From Verrucomicrobiales bacterium (GTDB taxonomy: Bacteria; Verrucomicrobiota; Verrucomicrobiia; Verrucomicrobiales; DEV007), in assembly GCA_029213005.1 (NCBI GenBank), contig JARGPI010000007.1, positions 62,001 through 126,000 on the forward strand: DNA of 64,000 bases, written 5' to 3'. Below the pieces are notes generated by a model that was given only the letters and a program-made list of their open reading frames with translations, ran no database searches and was not told where the DNA came from. The position numbers and the translations under genes were made by a program. Shown piece after piece: positions 6,932 through 14,731 of the stretch; position 1 is the first letter of the stretch, and every line of letters starts with the position of its first letter.

Positions 6932-9900
6932 CTATTTTCTCTCCGGTAAGGATTCGAGATACTTCTTCTTCAGCTCGTCGATCAGCTTTTTCTGTTTCTC
7001 GACGGTTGCTTCCTGCTCCTTACGCTGTTGCTCGATTGACTGGGCAACCTCTGCCTTTGATTTCTCAACCTTGGTGCGTTCGGCAATGACTGGAGGCGTC
7101 TTGGCAGCTACATCAGAAGCTTTAACGACCGTTTCTTTCGTTTTGTCGGCTTCAGTGTAGGCCTGAGCAATAGAACTGCTGAGTTCCTTGAGGCGTTTTT
7201 CGATCGCCTCGATTTCAGCATTGATTTGCTCGGGGGACTGCTCGGCCAGAACCGTGGAAACCAGTCCCACCGTTTCGACTTTATCTTCCACTTCCTCCGG
7301 CAAAATCTGTGGTTCAGCAGAAATTGATTCGCTGTCGAGAGCGGCCACAACCAAAGGTTTCTCCGGTTCCTCGGCGACTTCTTCGCGAAGGTCCGCTGCG
7401 GTCCGGGATGCGATCAGTGCCAGCGCCCGTTCCAAAACGGTAGAAGTGGTATCTTTCAGCTTTTTGGTGCCCTCGGCGACGGTTTGCTTGGCCTCGGCCA
7501 GCGTCTTCTCCGCTGCCAGTCTCGCTTCGGTAGCGACCTTGTGCTCCTCTTTGGCTTCCGTTTCTTCGTCGAGCATGCCGTCGAGGTTGTTGGCCATATC
7601 ATCCAGTTCTTCGGACTCCACTTTGGCTTCGAAGTTGATTGCAGCAGCTTTGAATTTCCGGGCGAGGAAATTGCTCTGCTCCAGATCAGCTTTTGCCATC
7701 TCGACACTTTTCTTCACGGTTGATTCTTTGGAGGCAACGGCTGTGACGGCTTTCGCCTGTGCTTCTTTCTGCTTCAAAGCGGCATCGAGTGCTGCCTGGA
7801 TTTTGCTGATTTCGGCTTTGGTCTGATTGAGTTTTGCGCCGGTTTCCGAAAGTGCTTTCGCTTTTTCAGCAAGCATCGTGTTGGCTTCATTCATGTCGCC
7901 CATTGCGGCCTGCTCAGCTGCTTTAGCTGATTTCAGTTTTCCGTCCAACTGAGCTACTTTGGTGGTCAAACCTTTGAAAATGTTTTCATGATGCCGCTGA
8001 TCCGCATCCGCTTTCTTGTAGGCTGCGACTTTGGCGGGCAAATCCGCTTTCGCCTGTGCGATGGCCTTGAATTGAGCGCCTCCGGCCTCCTGGAATGGTT
8101 TCAGTGCATCGACCGCTTTCTGATAAGCGGTGTTTTTGGTCTTCTGGTCATTCTGTGCGGCTTGAAACTGGGCGACAGGGCCTTTAGCTTCATTTTGAGC
8201 CGTGGCGACGGCGGCTTCCTGCTTTTTCACAATCGCGAGAAGCTGACTGTATGCGTCATTCGTAGCTTTGGCTTCGCTGTGGGCGATGGCTTCCTCTTTA
8301 ACGGCTTCCTGCTGCGATTTTGCGAGTTCCGGACTGGCGGGACGAGCGTCAGCAAATGCGACATCCACCTTCTTCCGCTTTTCGGTAGAGGCTTTGGCGG
8401 CAGCCTGTGCTTTATCCAGAGAAGATTTGGCAGAGGTCAGTTTCTGGTTCAAGTCGTTTAGAAGTTTTACTTGAGCTGCCAATTTGTTATTCAAATCGTC
8501 AGCCGCCTTCTTCCGGTTGAGAGCATTGGCATCGGCTGTCTTTTTGTCGTTCAGGGCCTTGCTGATCGCCGCTTGAGCTGCGAGATAAGCTTTCTGCTGA
8601 TTGGGGTCTTTAAAGACCGGGCTCTCCGCAATTTGTTTGGTTTGGTTGGCAGCCGCGGCGGCATCTTTGAGAATCTGGTTATACTTCTCGACGTTCTTCC
8701 GAGCCGTTTCGAACTCGGTTTTGGCCTGCTGAAGTTCTTTTTCGGCTTTAACGCGCTCGGCGAGACGCTTCTGCATCAAGCTGGTATTTTGAGTCACGGC
8801 ACCTTGAACTTTCGTCTTTTCGTCTGAGAGCGATTTCAGTTTCCCGCCGAGGCTGGCGATTTCTTTATCCATCGCCGCTTTTTTGCTTCCCAGTTCACCG
8901 GCTTTTTTCGCAACTTCAGCGAGCTGAGATTTGGCTTTCGCTGCTTCGGCCTGAGCTGCTGCGATGCTTTTTTCCAGAGTCGGGATTTTTGAACGCAGTT
9001 CTGAAATTCGTTTTTCTGCGTATTCGATCTGCTTATCGATCGTGGGTGGGTTCGCATCGAGCTCTCCCAGTTCGGCGCCGTCCGCGACGTTCCAGACTTT
9101 GATAACTCCGTTATAATCACCGCTGATGACGCGCTTGCTGTCGTTGGTAAAGGCGACGCTCATTACGATATCGTCACTGGCTTTGATTGTTCGCAAGGCG
9201 GCTCCATCGACTTTCCAGAGTTTCACCGTTTTGTCACGTCCCGCCGTGGCAATCATCAAACCGTCGGGTGAGAAATCGATCGCGAGACCGCCACCGCTGT
9301 GGGCGGTCCACTTTTTGATCTGCTTGCCTTCATTCATTTCCCAGAGCATGGCCTGACCATCTTCGGAGATGGATCCAAGAATGTTGGAATCGGGGCGCCA
9401 GCCGACATTGGTCACGGCGGCGGTGTGTCCCTTGAGAGTGTAGAACTCAAGTCCGGTCGCGCCTTCCCAGACGTAAAGGCCGCTGTTTCTGCCTCCGGTA
9501 GCGAGAAGAACGCCATCAGGGCTGTAATCGGCAGTCAACATCCAGTCGGGATGCTTTTTAACGGCCGTGATCTGCTCCCCTGATACGGTGTCCCAGATTT
9601 TGAAGATCTTTCCGGGGCCTCCCATCACCACATTGCGGTGATCGGGCGAGATATCCGATCCCAGGACAATATCAAATTCGCGGCCCACTTCGAAAATGCG
9701 CTCACCGGTCTTAACATCCCAGGCGACCACATTTCCTGACTTCCCGCCGCGTCCGCCACCTGCCTGCAGGATTGCGCCGCTCGAACTGAAGCTCAACGAC
9801 TGGGGAAAGCCTTCGGGGTAGGGCAGGATGCCTAATACATCAAAATCTTCACTGTGATACAGAATAACCTGCTTTTGACCCGCAACGGCAACGATTGGCG

Positions 9901-10426
9901 CCCATGGACTGTGGGCGAGGGCGGGGACTGCGTTAGGGCGCTCGGTCACCAGCTCCGGCTGAAGAATAACGTGCTCAGGCATTGCGGCAGGCCCGTCAGG
10001 TTTGCCAGATGCCGTAATCAACGTCATGTCCATTTTCGGCTTATCTGATTTTTTAGCCTTACTATTCGAAGTCTCCAGAATACCGCCGTTGATCCATTTC
10101 GCGATCACCGCCAACTCTGCGTCAGGTGCCTTCGGTTTACGGGGTGGCATATAAGGCTCTTCGGTTTGAGCCATCAGTGAGTAGATTCGGGAACTCGCCG
10201 GATCTTCAGGCTCGATAACTTTACCTCCCGAACCTCCGTTAAGCATTGCTCCATAGGTGGATAGGTCGAGTCCGCCTTTGGCTTCATCGGGATTGTGACA
10301 GTTCAGGCACTTGTTTTCAAAAATGGGAAGAATATGATCCTCAAAGGTGATTTTTTCTTCTTTGTCGGCGGCGGAAAGAGAGAGAGCAGCTGACGTTCCG
10401 ATAAACAGGGCAAGGCGGAGTTTCAT
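6932..10426 (-). CDS. Exported cytochrome-c / WD40 propeller / coiled-coil giant protein
   Basis: A 1164-residue protein. The start at 10426 gives a signal peptide (MKLRLALFIGTSAALSLSAA); the open frame extends upstream without one. The N-terminal planctomycete-type cytochrome domain (PSC1) has CLNCH at residues 40-44 and PYMPPRKPKAP downstream. Residues from about 140 to 455 hold WD40-like repeats (VRSGDYNGVIKVW-type, for example SGDYNGVIKVWNVADG and IATAGRDKTVKLWKVDG). From about 460 to 900 the protein is Ala/Lys/Glu-rich coiled coil, followed by another helical region to the C-terminus. It is predicted to sit in the periplasm or on the cell surface. It is divergent from the DUF1501/PPC/PSD1 operon at 10730 and probably belongs to the same system. 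Function unknown. Confidence 0.88.
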   Translation of the reverse strand: MKLRLALFIGTSAALSLSAADKEEKITFEDHILPIFENKCLNCHNPDEAKGGLDLSTYGAMLNGGSGGKVIEPEDPASSRIYSLMAQTEEPYMPPRKPKAPDAELAVIAKWINGGILETSNSKAKKSDKPKMDMTLITASGKPDGPAAMPEHVILQPELVTERPNAVPALAHSPWAPIVAVAGQKQVILYHSEDFDVLGILPYPEGFPQSLSFSSSGAILQAGGGRGGKSGNVVAWDVKTGERIFEVGREFDIVLGSDISPDHRNVVMGGPGKIFKIWDTVSGEQITAVKKHPDWMLTADYSPDGVLLATGGRNSGLYVWEGATGLEFYTLKGHTAAVTNVGWRPDSNILGSISEDGQAMLWEMNEGKQIKKWTAHSGGGLAIDFSPDGLMIATAGRDKTVKLWKVDGAALRTIKASDDIVMSVAFTNDSKRVISGDYNGVIKVWNVADGAELGELDANPPTIDKQIEYAEKRISELRSKIPTLEKSIAAAQAEAAKAKSQLAEVAKKAGELGSKKAAMDKEIASLGGKLKSLSDEKTKVQGAVTQNTSLMQKRLAERVKAEKELQQAKTEFETARKNVEKYNQILKDAAAAANQTKQIAESPVFKDPNQQKAYLAAQAAISKALNDKKTADANALNRKKAADDLNNKLAAQVKLLNDLNQKLTSAKSSLDKAQAAAKASTEKRKKVDVAFADARPASPELAKSQQEAVKEEAIAHSEAKATNDAYSQLLAIVKKQEAAVATAQNEAKGPVAQFQAAQNDQKTKNTAYQKAVDALKPFQEAGGAQFKAIAQAKADLPAKVAAYKKADADQRHHENIFKGLTTKVAQLDGKLKSAKAAEQAAMGDMNEANTMLAEKAKALSETGAKLNQTKAEISKIQAALDAALKQKEAQAKAVTAVASKESTVKKSVEMAKADLEQSNFLARKFKAAAINFEAKVESEELDDMANNLDGMLDEETEAKEEHKVATEARLAAEKTLAEAKQTVAEGTKKLKDTTSTVLERALALIASRTAADLREEVAEEPEKPLVVAALDSESISAEPQILPEEVEDKVETVGLVSTVLAEQSPEQINAEIEAIEKRLKELSSSIAQAYTEADKTKETVVKASDVAAKTPPVIAERTKVEKSKAEVAQSIEQQRKEQEATVEKQKKLIDELKKKYLESLPERK

Positions 10427-10729
10427 AATTTGAATTTCCAAAGATTCTTGGATTACGTTATAGATAAAAGAAGTGAATGCAACTGTCTGAGGTAGCACGG
10501 TCACGGCGATAATCAGATTAGCGGAAATTGTTTGTGCTATAGAAAACGCCTCAAATGGGCTTATCAGATGATTATCCGTCTGTTACGCTAGGTATTAAAT
10601 AACATTTGTGAGCTGTCAACCCGGTGCTATGATATCTAACACCGGTAACCGTGATACGCCAACACGCCCCTTGAGACTAAGGTTGCTGATTGGAAGTTGG
10701 GATCGTATCACCAATCTATCTCAAAAATT
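10427..10729. promoter_or_regulatory. Divergent intergenic region with an inverted repeat
   Basis: This 303-bp gap separates two divergent gene groups and must hold promoters for both. The clearest structure is CCGGTG (10621-10626) and its inverse CACCGG (10640-10645) around the 13-base AT-rich spacer ctatgatatctaa. That could be an operator or a leader hairpin for the DUF1501 gene. No gene or RNA is recognised here. Confidence 0.4.
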
Positions 10730-12049
10730 ATGAAGGGCTGTCAAGGTTTTCAACAAGGTTTCGCAAATCGTCGTGAATTTATGCAAGTGGGCTTCGCTGG
10801 AGGGCTTGGTTTGGCCCTTCCGGAGTTGATGAAAGTGGAGGCCAACGCTGCCGCCAAGTTCTATGAGTCAAAAGAGGGCGTTGCTAAGTCCCTCATTCAC
10901 ATTTACCTCCCCGGGGGAAGCGCCCATCAGGAGACCTGGGATCCCAAGCCCTACGCACCGTCCGAATATCGGGGCCCCTACAAAGCCATTAAAACCAATG
11001 TTCCGGGGATTGAGTTCTCTGAGAACATGAAGCACATGGCTAAAGTGGCCGATAAAATTTGTGTGATTCGTTCCATGAATCACGGTGAAGCGGCACACGA
11101 GCGCGGCACTCATAACATGTTCACCGGTTACCGTCCCAGCCCGGCAATTGAATTCCCGAGCTTCGGTTCCGTAATTTCCCATGAGTTTGGACCCCGGAAG
11201 AATCTTCCTCCATACGTCTGTGTTCCAAACCAGCCAAACGAGTATGCCGGAACCGGATACCTCAGTTCCATGTATGGCCCGTTTGCCCTTGGTAGCGATC
11301 CGGCTCAGGATAAAGCTTTTAAAGTTCGCGATTTGACTCTGCCCGGTGGTGTTGATGTGAAACGCTTTGAGCGCCGCCGTTCTCTTCTGGAAACGGTTGA
11401 TTCTCACTTCCGGAACATGGAGAAAGCGGACGAAATCGACGCGATGGACACATTCTATCAGCGTGCCTACGGATTGATCAGTTCGAACGAAGCCCGTGAG
11501 GCGTTTGACTTGACCAAAGAGGACGAAAAACTCAAAGAGAAATACGGTAAGAACCAGGCAGGTATGAGAATGCTTCTCGCTCGCCGATTGGTCGAAAGTG
11601 GGGTTCGCCTCGTTACCTTGACTTATGGTAGCTGGGACATGCATGACCGCATTAAGGATGGAATCGCCCGCAGTGTTCCGGATTTCGACAAAGCTCTCGC
11701 TTCGTTGATCACTGATCTTTCCGAGCGGGGACTTCTCGACAGCACTTTGGTGATGGTTTCATCTGAATTCGGAAGAACGCCGAAGATCAATAAAACTGAC
11801 GGTCGTGACCACTGGCCACGGGTTTTCTCCACGGTGCTTGCCGGTGGAGGCATTAAGTCGGGAATGGTCTATGGATCCTCTGATTCTCTGGCTGCAGAGC
11901 CTGATCAGAATCCAGTCGGCGTTCAGGATTTCGCGAAAACGGTTTATCACCAGCTTGGGATTAATGCCGATAAGGAGTTGATTGCTCCCGGACCTCGCCC
12001 AATGGAAATTGTTGACGGTGGTAACGTGATTCAAGACATCATTGCTTAA
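10730..12049 (+). CDS. Tat-exported DUF1501 protein
   Basis: A 439-residue member of the DUF1501 family, related in fold to alkaline phosphatases and sulfatases. The start ATG at 10730 is chosen over an upstream TTG because it places the twin-arginine signal NRREFMQVGFAGGLGLALPE in the usual position. Family motifs are visible: SLIHIYLPGGSAHQETWDPK, TLVMVSSEFGRTPKIN and GRDHWPRVFSTVLAGGGI. The last contains the likely metal or substrate-binding DH and G-rich segments. It is the first gene of an operon with the PPC protein at 12078 (28-bp gap) and the PSD1 protein at 14732. In these phyla DUF1501 and DUF1549/1553 genes are almost always paired. The reaction is not known. Confidence 0.92.
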   Translation: MKGCQGFQQGFANRREFMQVGFAGGLGLALPELMKVEANAAAKFYESKEGVAKSLIHIYLPGGSAHQETWDPKPYAPSEYRGPYKAIKTNVPGIEFSENMKHMAKVADKICVIRSMNHGEAAHERGTHNMFTGYRPSPAIEFPSFGSVISHEFGPRKNLPPYVCVPNQPNEYAGTGYLSSMYGPFALGSDPAQDKAFKVRDLTLPGGVDVKRFERRRSLLETVDSHFRNMEKADEIDAMDTFYQRAYGLISSNEAREAFDLTKEDEKLKEKYGKNQAGMRMLLARRLVESGVRLVTLTYGSWDMHDRIKDGIARSVPDFDKALASLITDLSERGLLDSTLVMVSSEFGRTPKINKTDGRDHWPRVFSTVLAGGGIKSGMVYGSSDSLAAEPDQNPVGVQDFAKTVYHQLGINADKELIAPGPRPMEIVDGGNVIQDIIA

Positions 12050-12077
12050 TTTTATACCAAATACATTCATCTCAATT

Positions 12078-14570
12078 ATGAAAAGCATTCTGAAAAATCA
12101 GAGTGCAGCTACGATGAGAGTGAACCGGAGAGTGCTGGCAGCGTTTGGGCTGACAGCATTCTTTTTAACCGGAACTCTCGTCCAGGCTGCCAGCCCGGAT
12201 CTGCAAAACTCGACTCCACGGGGAGGTCAGCGCGGCACAGAAGTGAAGGTGACGCTGACGGGGACCCGCTTGGAAGACATGGATAAGGTTGTCTTCCACA
12301 AGCCCGGTATCGTGGCAAAAGATGTTAAAGCGATCGACTCCCGGAAAGTTGAAGCAACCTTTGTGATCTCAAAAGATTGCGAGATCGGTGAGCACTACAT
12401 GCGGCTCCTCGGTAAAAGCGGTTTCAGCTACGTCCGGAATTTCTGGGTAGGTCAGTTTCCTGAGGTCGATGAGGTGGAGCCAAACGACGAGTTCGAAAAA
12501 CCGCAGGTGATTCCAATTAACTCTACAGTTAACGGCTCGGCTAAACCTGAAGAAGTGGACTACTACCAGGTCGCTGTCAAAAAGGGGCAGAGAATTTCAG
12601 TCGAGATGCAGGCGCTCCGGATCAACAATATTCGGAACTCCGTTGCGATGGATCCTTATGTAGCGATTTTGAATAAAGATCGTTTTGAGATGGCTGTTTC
12701 CGATGACTCAGCCCTGCTCAAGCAGGAGTCGGTTGTTTCGGTCATTGCTCCGGAAGACGGAAATTACATCATCGAGGTGCGTGATGCCTCCTATCAGGGA
12801 AGAGGCTACTATCGTGCTTTTATCTCAACCAGCCCGCGTCCGTTGGGAATCTATCCTGCAGGTGGTAAAGCCGAGACTGAGGTGGATTTCACTTTTCTCG
12901 GTGACCCAACAGGTCCGTACAAAGCCAAGGCTAAATTGCCTGGTCCTACCGATTCTCATTATGTGTTCGGGGCCAACGGGGGACAGATACCTGCGTCGGG
13001 CAATATGGTTCGAGTCTCCGAATTCGACAACGTCCTTGAGGTGGAGCCCAATGACAGTTACAAGGACAAGCTGTCGGAAGCCAAATCTCTCCCACTGGCT
13101 TTTAACGGGATTCTTGAGAAAGAGGGTGATATCGATTACTTCAAGTTTACCGCTAAAAAGAACGAACGGTTCCGCTTCAAAACCTATGCAAATCGCCTGG
13201 GGACGCCAGTGGATACGGTTCTCAATATTTACGATGCCAAGATGAAGAGCATCGGGGGGAACGATGATGCTGATGGATCAAAAGACAGCCGTTTCGACTT
13301 TAAAGCTCCCGCAGACGGGGAGTATTTTGTGCGGATCAAAGATATGTTGGACCGTGGGGGAGAAGACTTTGTCTACCGGATCGAATCCGAGCCTTACTCT
13401 CCGGACATTGTCGTGACGATGCCTGAAATGCTGCGCCGGGATAATCAATACCGGAAACAGTTCAATATTCCGCAGGGCGGGCATTATGCGATGACGGTTA
13501 ATATGCTGAGAGCCAACACCTCCGGTGAACTGGTTTTCGATCTTCCGAAACTTCCAGCTGGTGTTACCTGGGAGGCTGGAACGGTTCCGAAAAACCTCAG
13601 TCAATTTCCGATTCTTCTGAAAGCGGCTCCTGATGCACCAATAGCCGGAGAACTTTGCGATTTACTGGTAAAAACGACCGATAAAGAGAAGCCTGTGGTC
13701 GGTAAATACTCGCAGGATGTTCATTTTGTCCGGGGTAACCCCAATGGAACTTCCTACTACTCCGGAACGATGAACAAACTTCCCGTTGCGGTAACAGAGA
13801 AGGCTCCGTTCCATATTACTATCGACCAACCCAAGGTTCCGATCGTTCGGGATGGCACGATGAAACTGAAAGTTCGGGCTCATCGCAACGAGGGGTATGA
13901 TAAGAAAATTGTCGCACGGATGCTGTGGCGTCCGCCCGGAATCAGCTGTCCTTCAACCATGACCTTCAGTGAGAAAGCTACGGAGATCGAATATGAGTTG
14001 AACGCCAATTCCGCTGCTGAAATTGCAGAATGGAAGATCTGTATTCTGGCGGAATCCGATGCCGGGAAGGGAATGATCATGACTTCCTCGCCATTCATCA
14101 ATTTGAAAGTGGAAGAGCCTTTCGTGAAAATGAAGATGAGCATGACCAGCGTGAAGCAGGGCGGAAGCGGAGAGATTCACTGCGAAGTCGAAAATCTTCG
14201 GGAGTTTCCCGGTCAGGCGGATGTGCAGTTGTTTGGACTGCCTGCTAAGACCGAGACTCAGGTGATGAAGGCTGACAAAGCGACCAAGGAACTGCGTTTC
14301 CCTGTGACTGCCGCTGACGATTCGCCGGTGGGTCAGCACAAAAACCTGTTTTGTACGTTGGTTTTCATGCAAAACGGCGAACCGATCCAGCAGCGTGTTG
14401 GAATGGGCGGCGTGATCCGAGTCGACAAAAAACCGGTTGAGGTCGCCAAAAAAGCGGAGCCGAAGAAGGATGCCAAAGCTGCGCCTGTTGCCAAGGCGGC
14501 ACCCAAGCCGGCTAAGCCTCTCTCCCGTCTCGAGCAGCTCAGGCTCGAAGCGAAAAATCAGGCCCAGTAA
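12078..14570 (+). CDS. Exported protein with two PPC-type domains
   Basis: An 830-residue secreted protein. The start at 12078 (MKSILKN) leads to a signal peptide around ALAAFGLTAFFLTGTLVQA-like residues 20-39. An Ig/TIG-like domain follows (residues about 42-120). Two bacterial pre-peptidase C-terminal (PPC) domains follow, each announced by EVEPND: EVEPNDEFEKPQ and LEVEPNDSYKDK, the second with GDIDYFKFTAKK and DGEYFVRIKD. The second half is made of further beta-sandwich-like stretches and ends with an Ala/Lys/Pro-rich tail. There is no protease domain, so the PPC modules probably mediate binding or secretion. It lies 28 bp after the DUF1501 gene and is predicted to work with it and with the PSD1 protein downstream. 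Confidence 0.88.
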   Translation: MKSILKNQSAATMRVNRRVLAAFGLTAFFLTGTLVQAASPDLQNSTPRGGQRGTEVKVTLTGTRLEDMDKVVFHKPGIVAKDVKAIDSRKVEATFVISKDCEIGEHYMRLLGKSGFSYVRNFWVGQFPEVDEVEPNDEFEKPQVIPINSTVNGSAKPEEVDYYQVAVKKGQRISVEMQALRINNIRNSVAMDPYVAILNKDRFEMAVSDDSALLKQESVVSVIAPEDGNYIIEVRDASYQGRGYYRAFISTSPRPLGIYPAGGKAETEVDFTFLGDPTGPYKAKAKLPGPTDSHYVFGANGGQIPASGNMVRVSEFDNVLEVEPNDSYKDKLSEAKSLPLAFNGILEKEGDIDYFKFTAKKNERFRFKTYANRLGTPVDTVLNIYDAKMKSIGGNDDADGSKDSRFDFKAPADGEYFVRIKDMLDRGGEDFVYRIESEPYSPDIVVTMPEMLRRDNQYRKQFNIPQGGHYAMTVNMLRANTSGELVFDLPKLPAGVTWEAGTVPKNLSQFPILLKAAPDAPIAGELCDLLVKTTDKEKPVVGKYSQDVHFVRGNPNGTSYYSGTMNKLPVAVTEKAPFHITIDQPKVPIVRDGTMKLKVRAHRNEGYDKKIVARMLWRPPGISCPSTMTFSEKATEIEYELNANSAAEIAEWKICILAESDAGKGMIMTSSPFINLKVEEPFVKMKMSMTSVKQGGSGEIHCEVENLREFPGQADVQLFGLPAKTETQVMKADKATKELRFPVTAADDSPVGQHKNLFCTLVFMQNGEPIQQRVGMGGVIRVDKKPVEVAKKAEPKKDAKAAPVAKAAPKPAKPLSRLEQLRLEAKNQAQ

Positions 14571-14579
14571 GCTCAGCGG

Positions 14580-14608
14580 GGTGATTGGTGCCACTGGTGC
14601 CAGTCGCC
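14580..14608 (+). other. Hairpin between the PPC and PSD1 genes
   Basis: GGTGATTGG pairs with CCAGTCGCC (two G-U pairs) over an 11-base loop, nine bases after the stop codon at 14570. There is no T tract, so it is more likely an RNA-stabilising or weak attenuating structure within the operon than a full terminator. Confidence 0.4.
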
Positions 14609-14731
14609 CTCGAAATTAAAACTACGAAGTTTTGATACCTAAGATTTTAAGACCATACGTAATCTCCATTAACGCGGAATACTCTTTCGCGGACGTTTCA
14701 AACCCGGTTTATCGGGTAATCTGTTAATTAT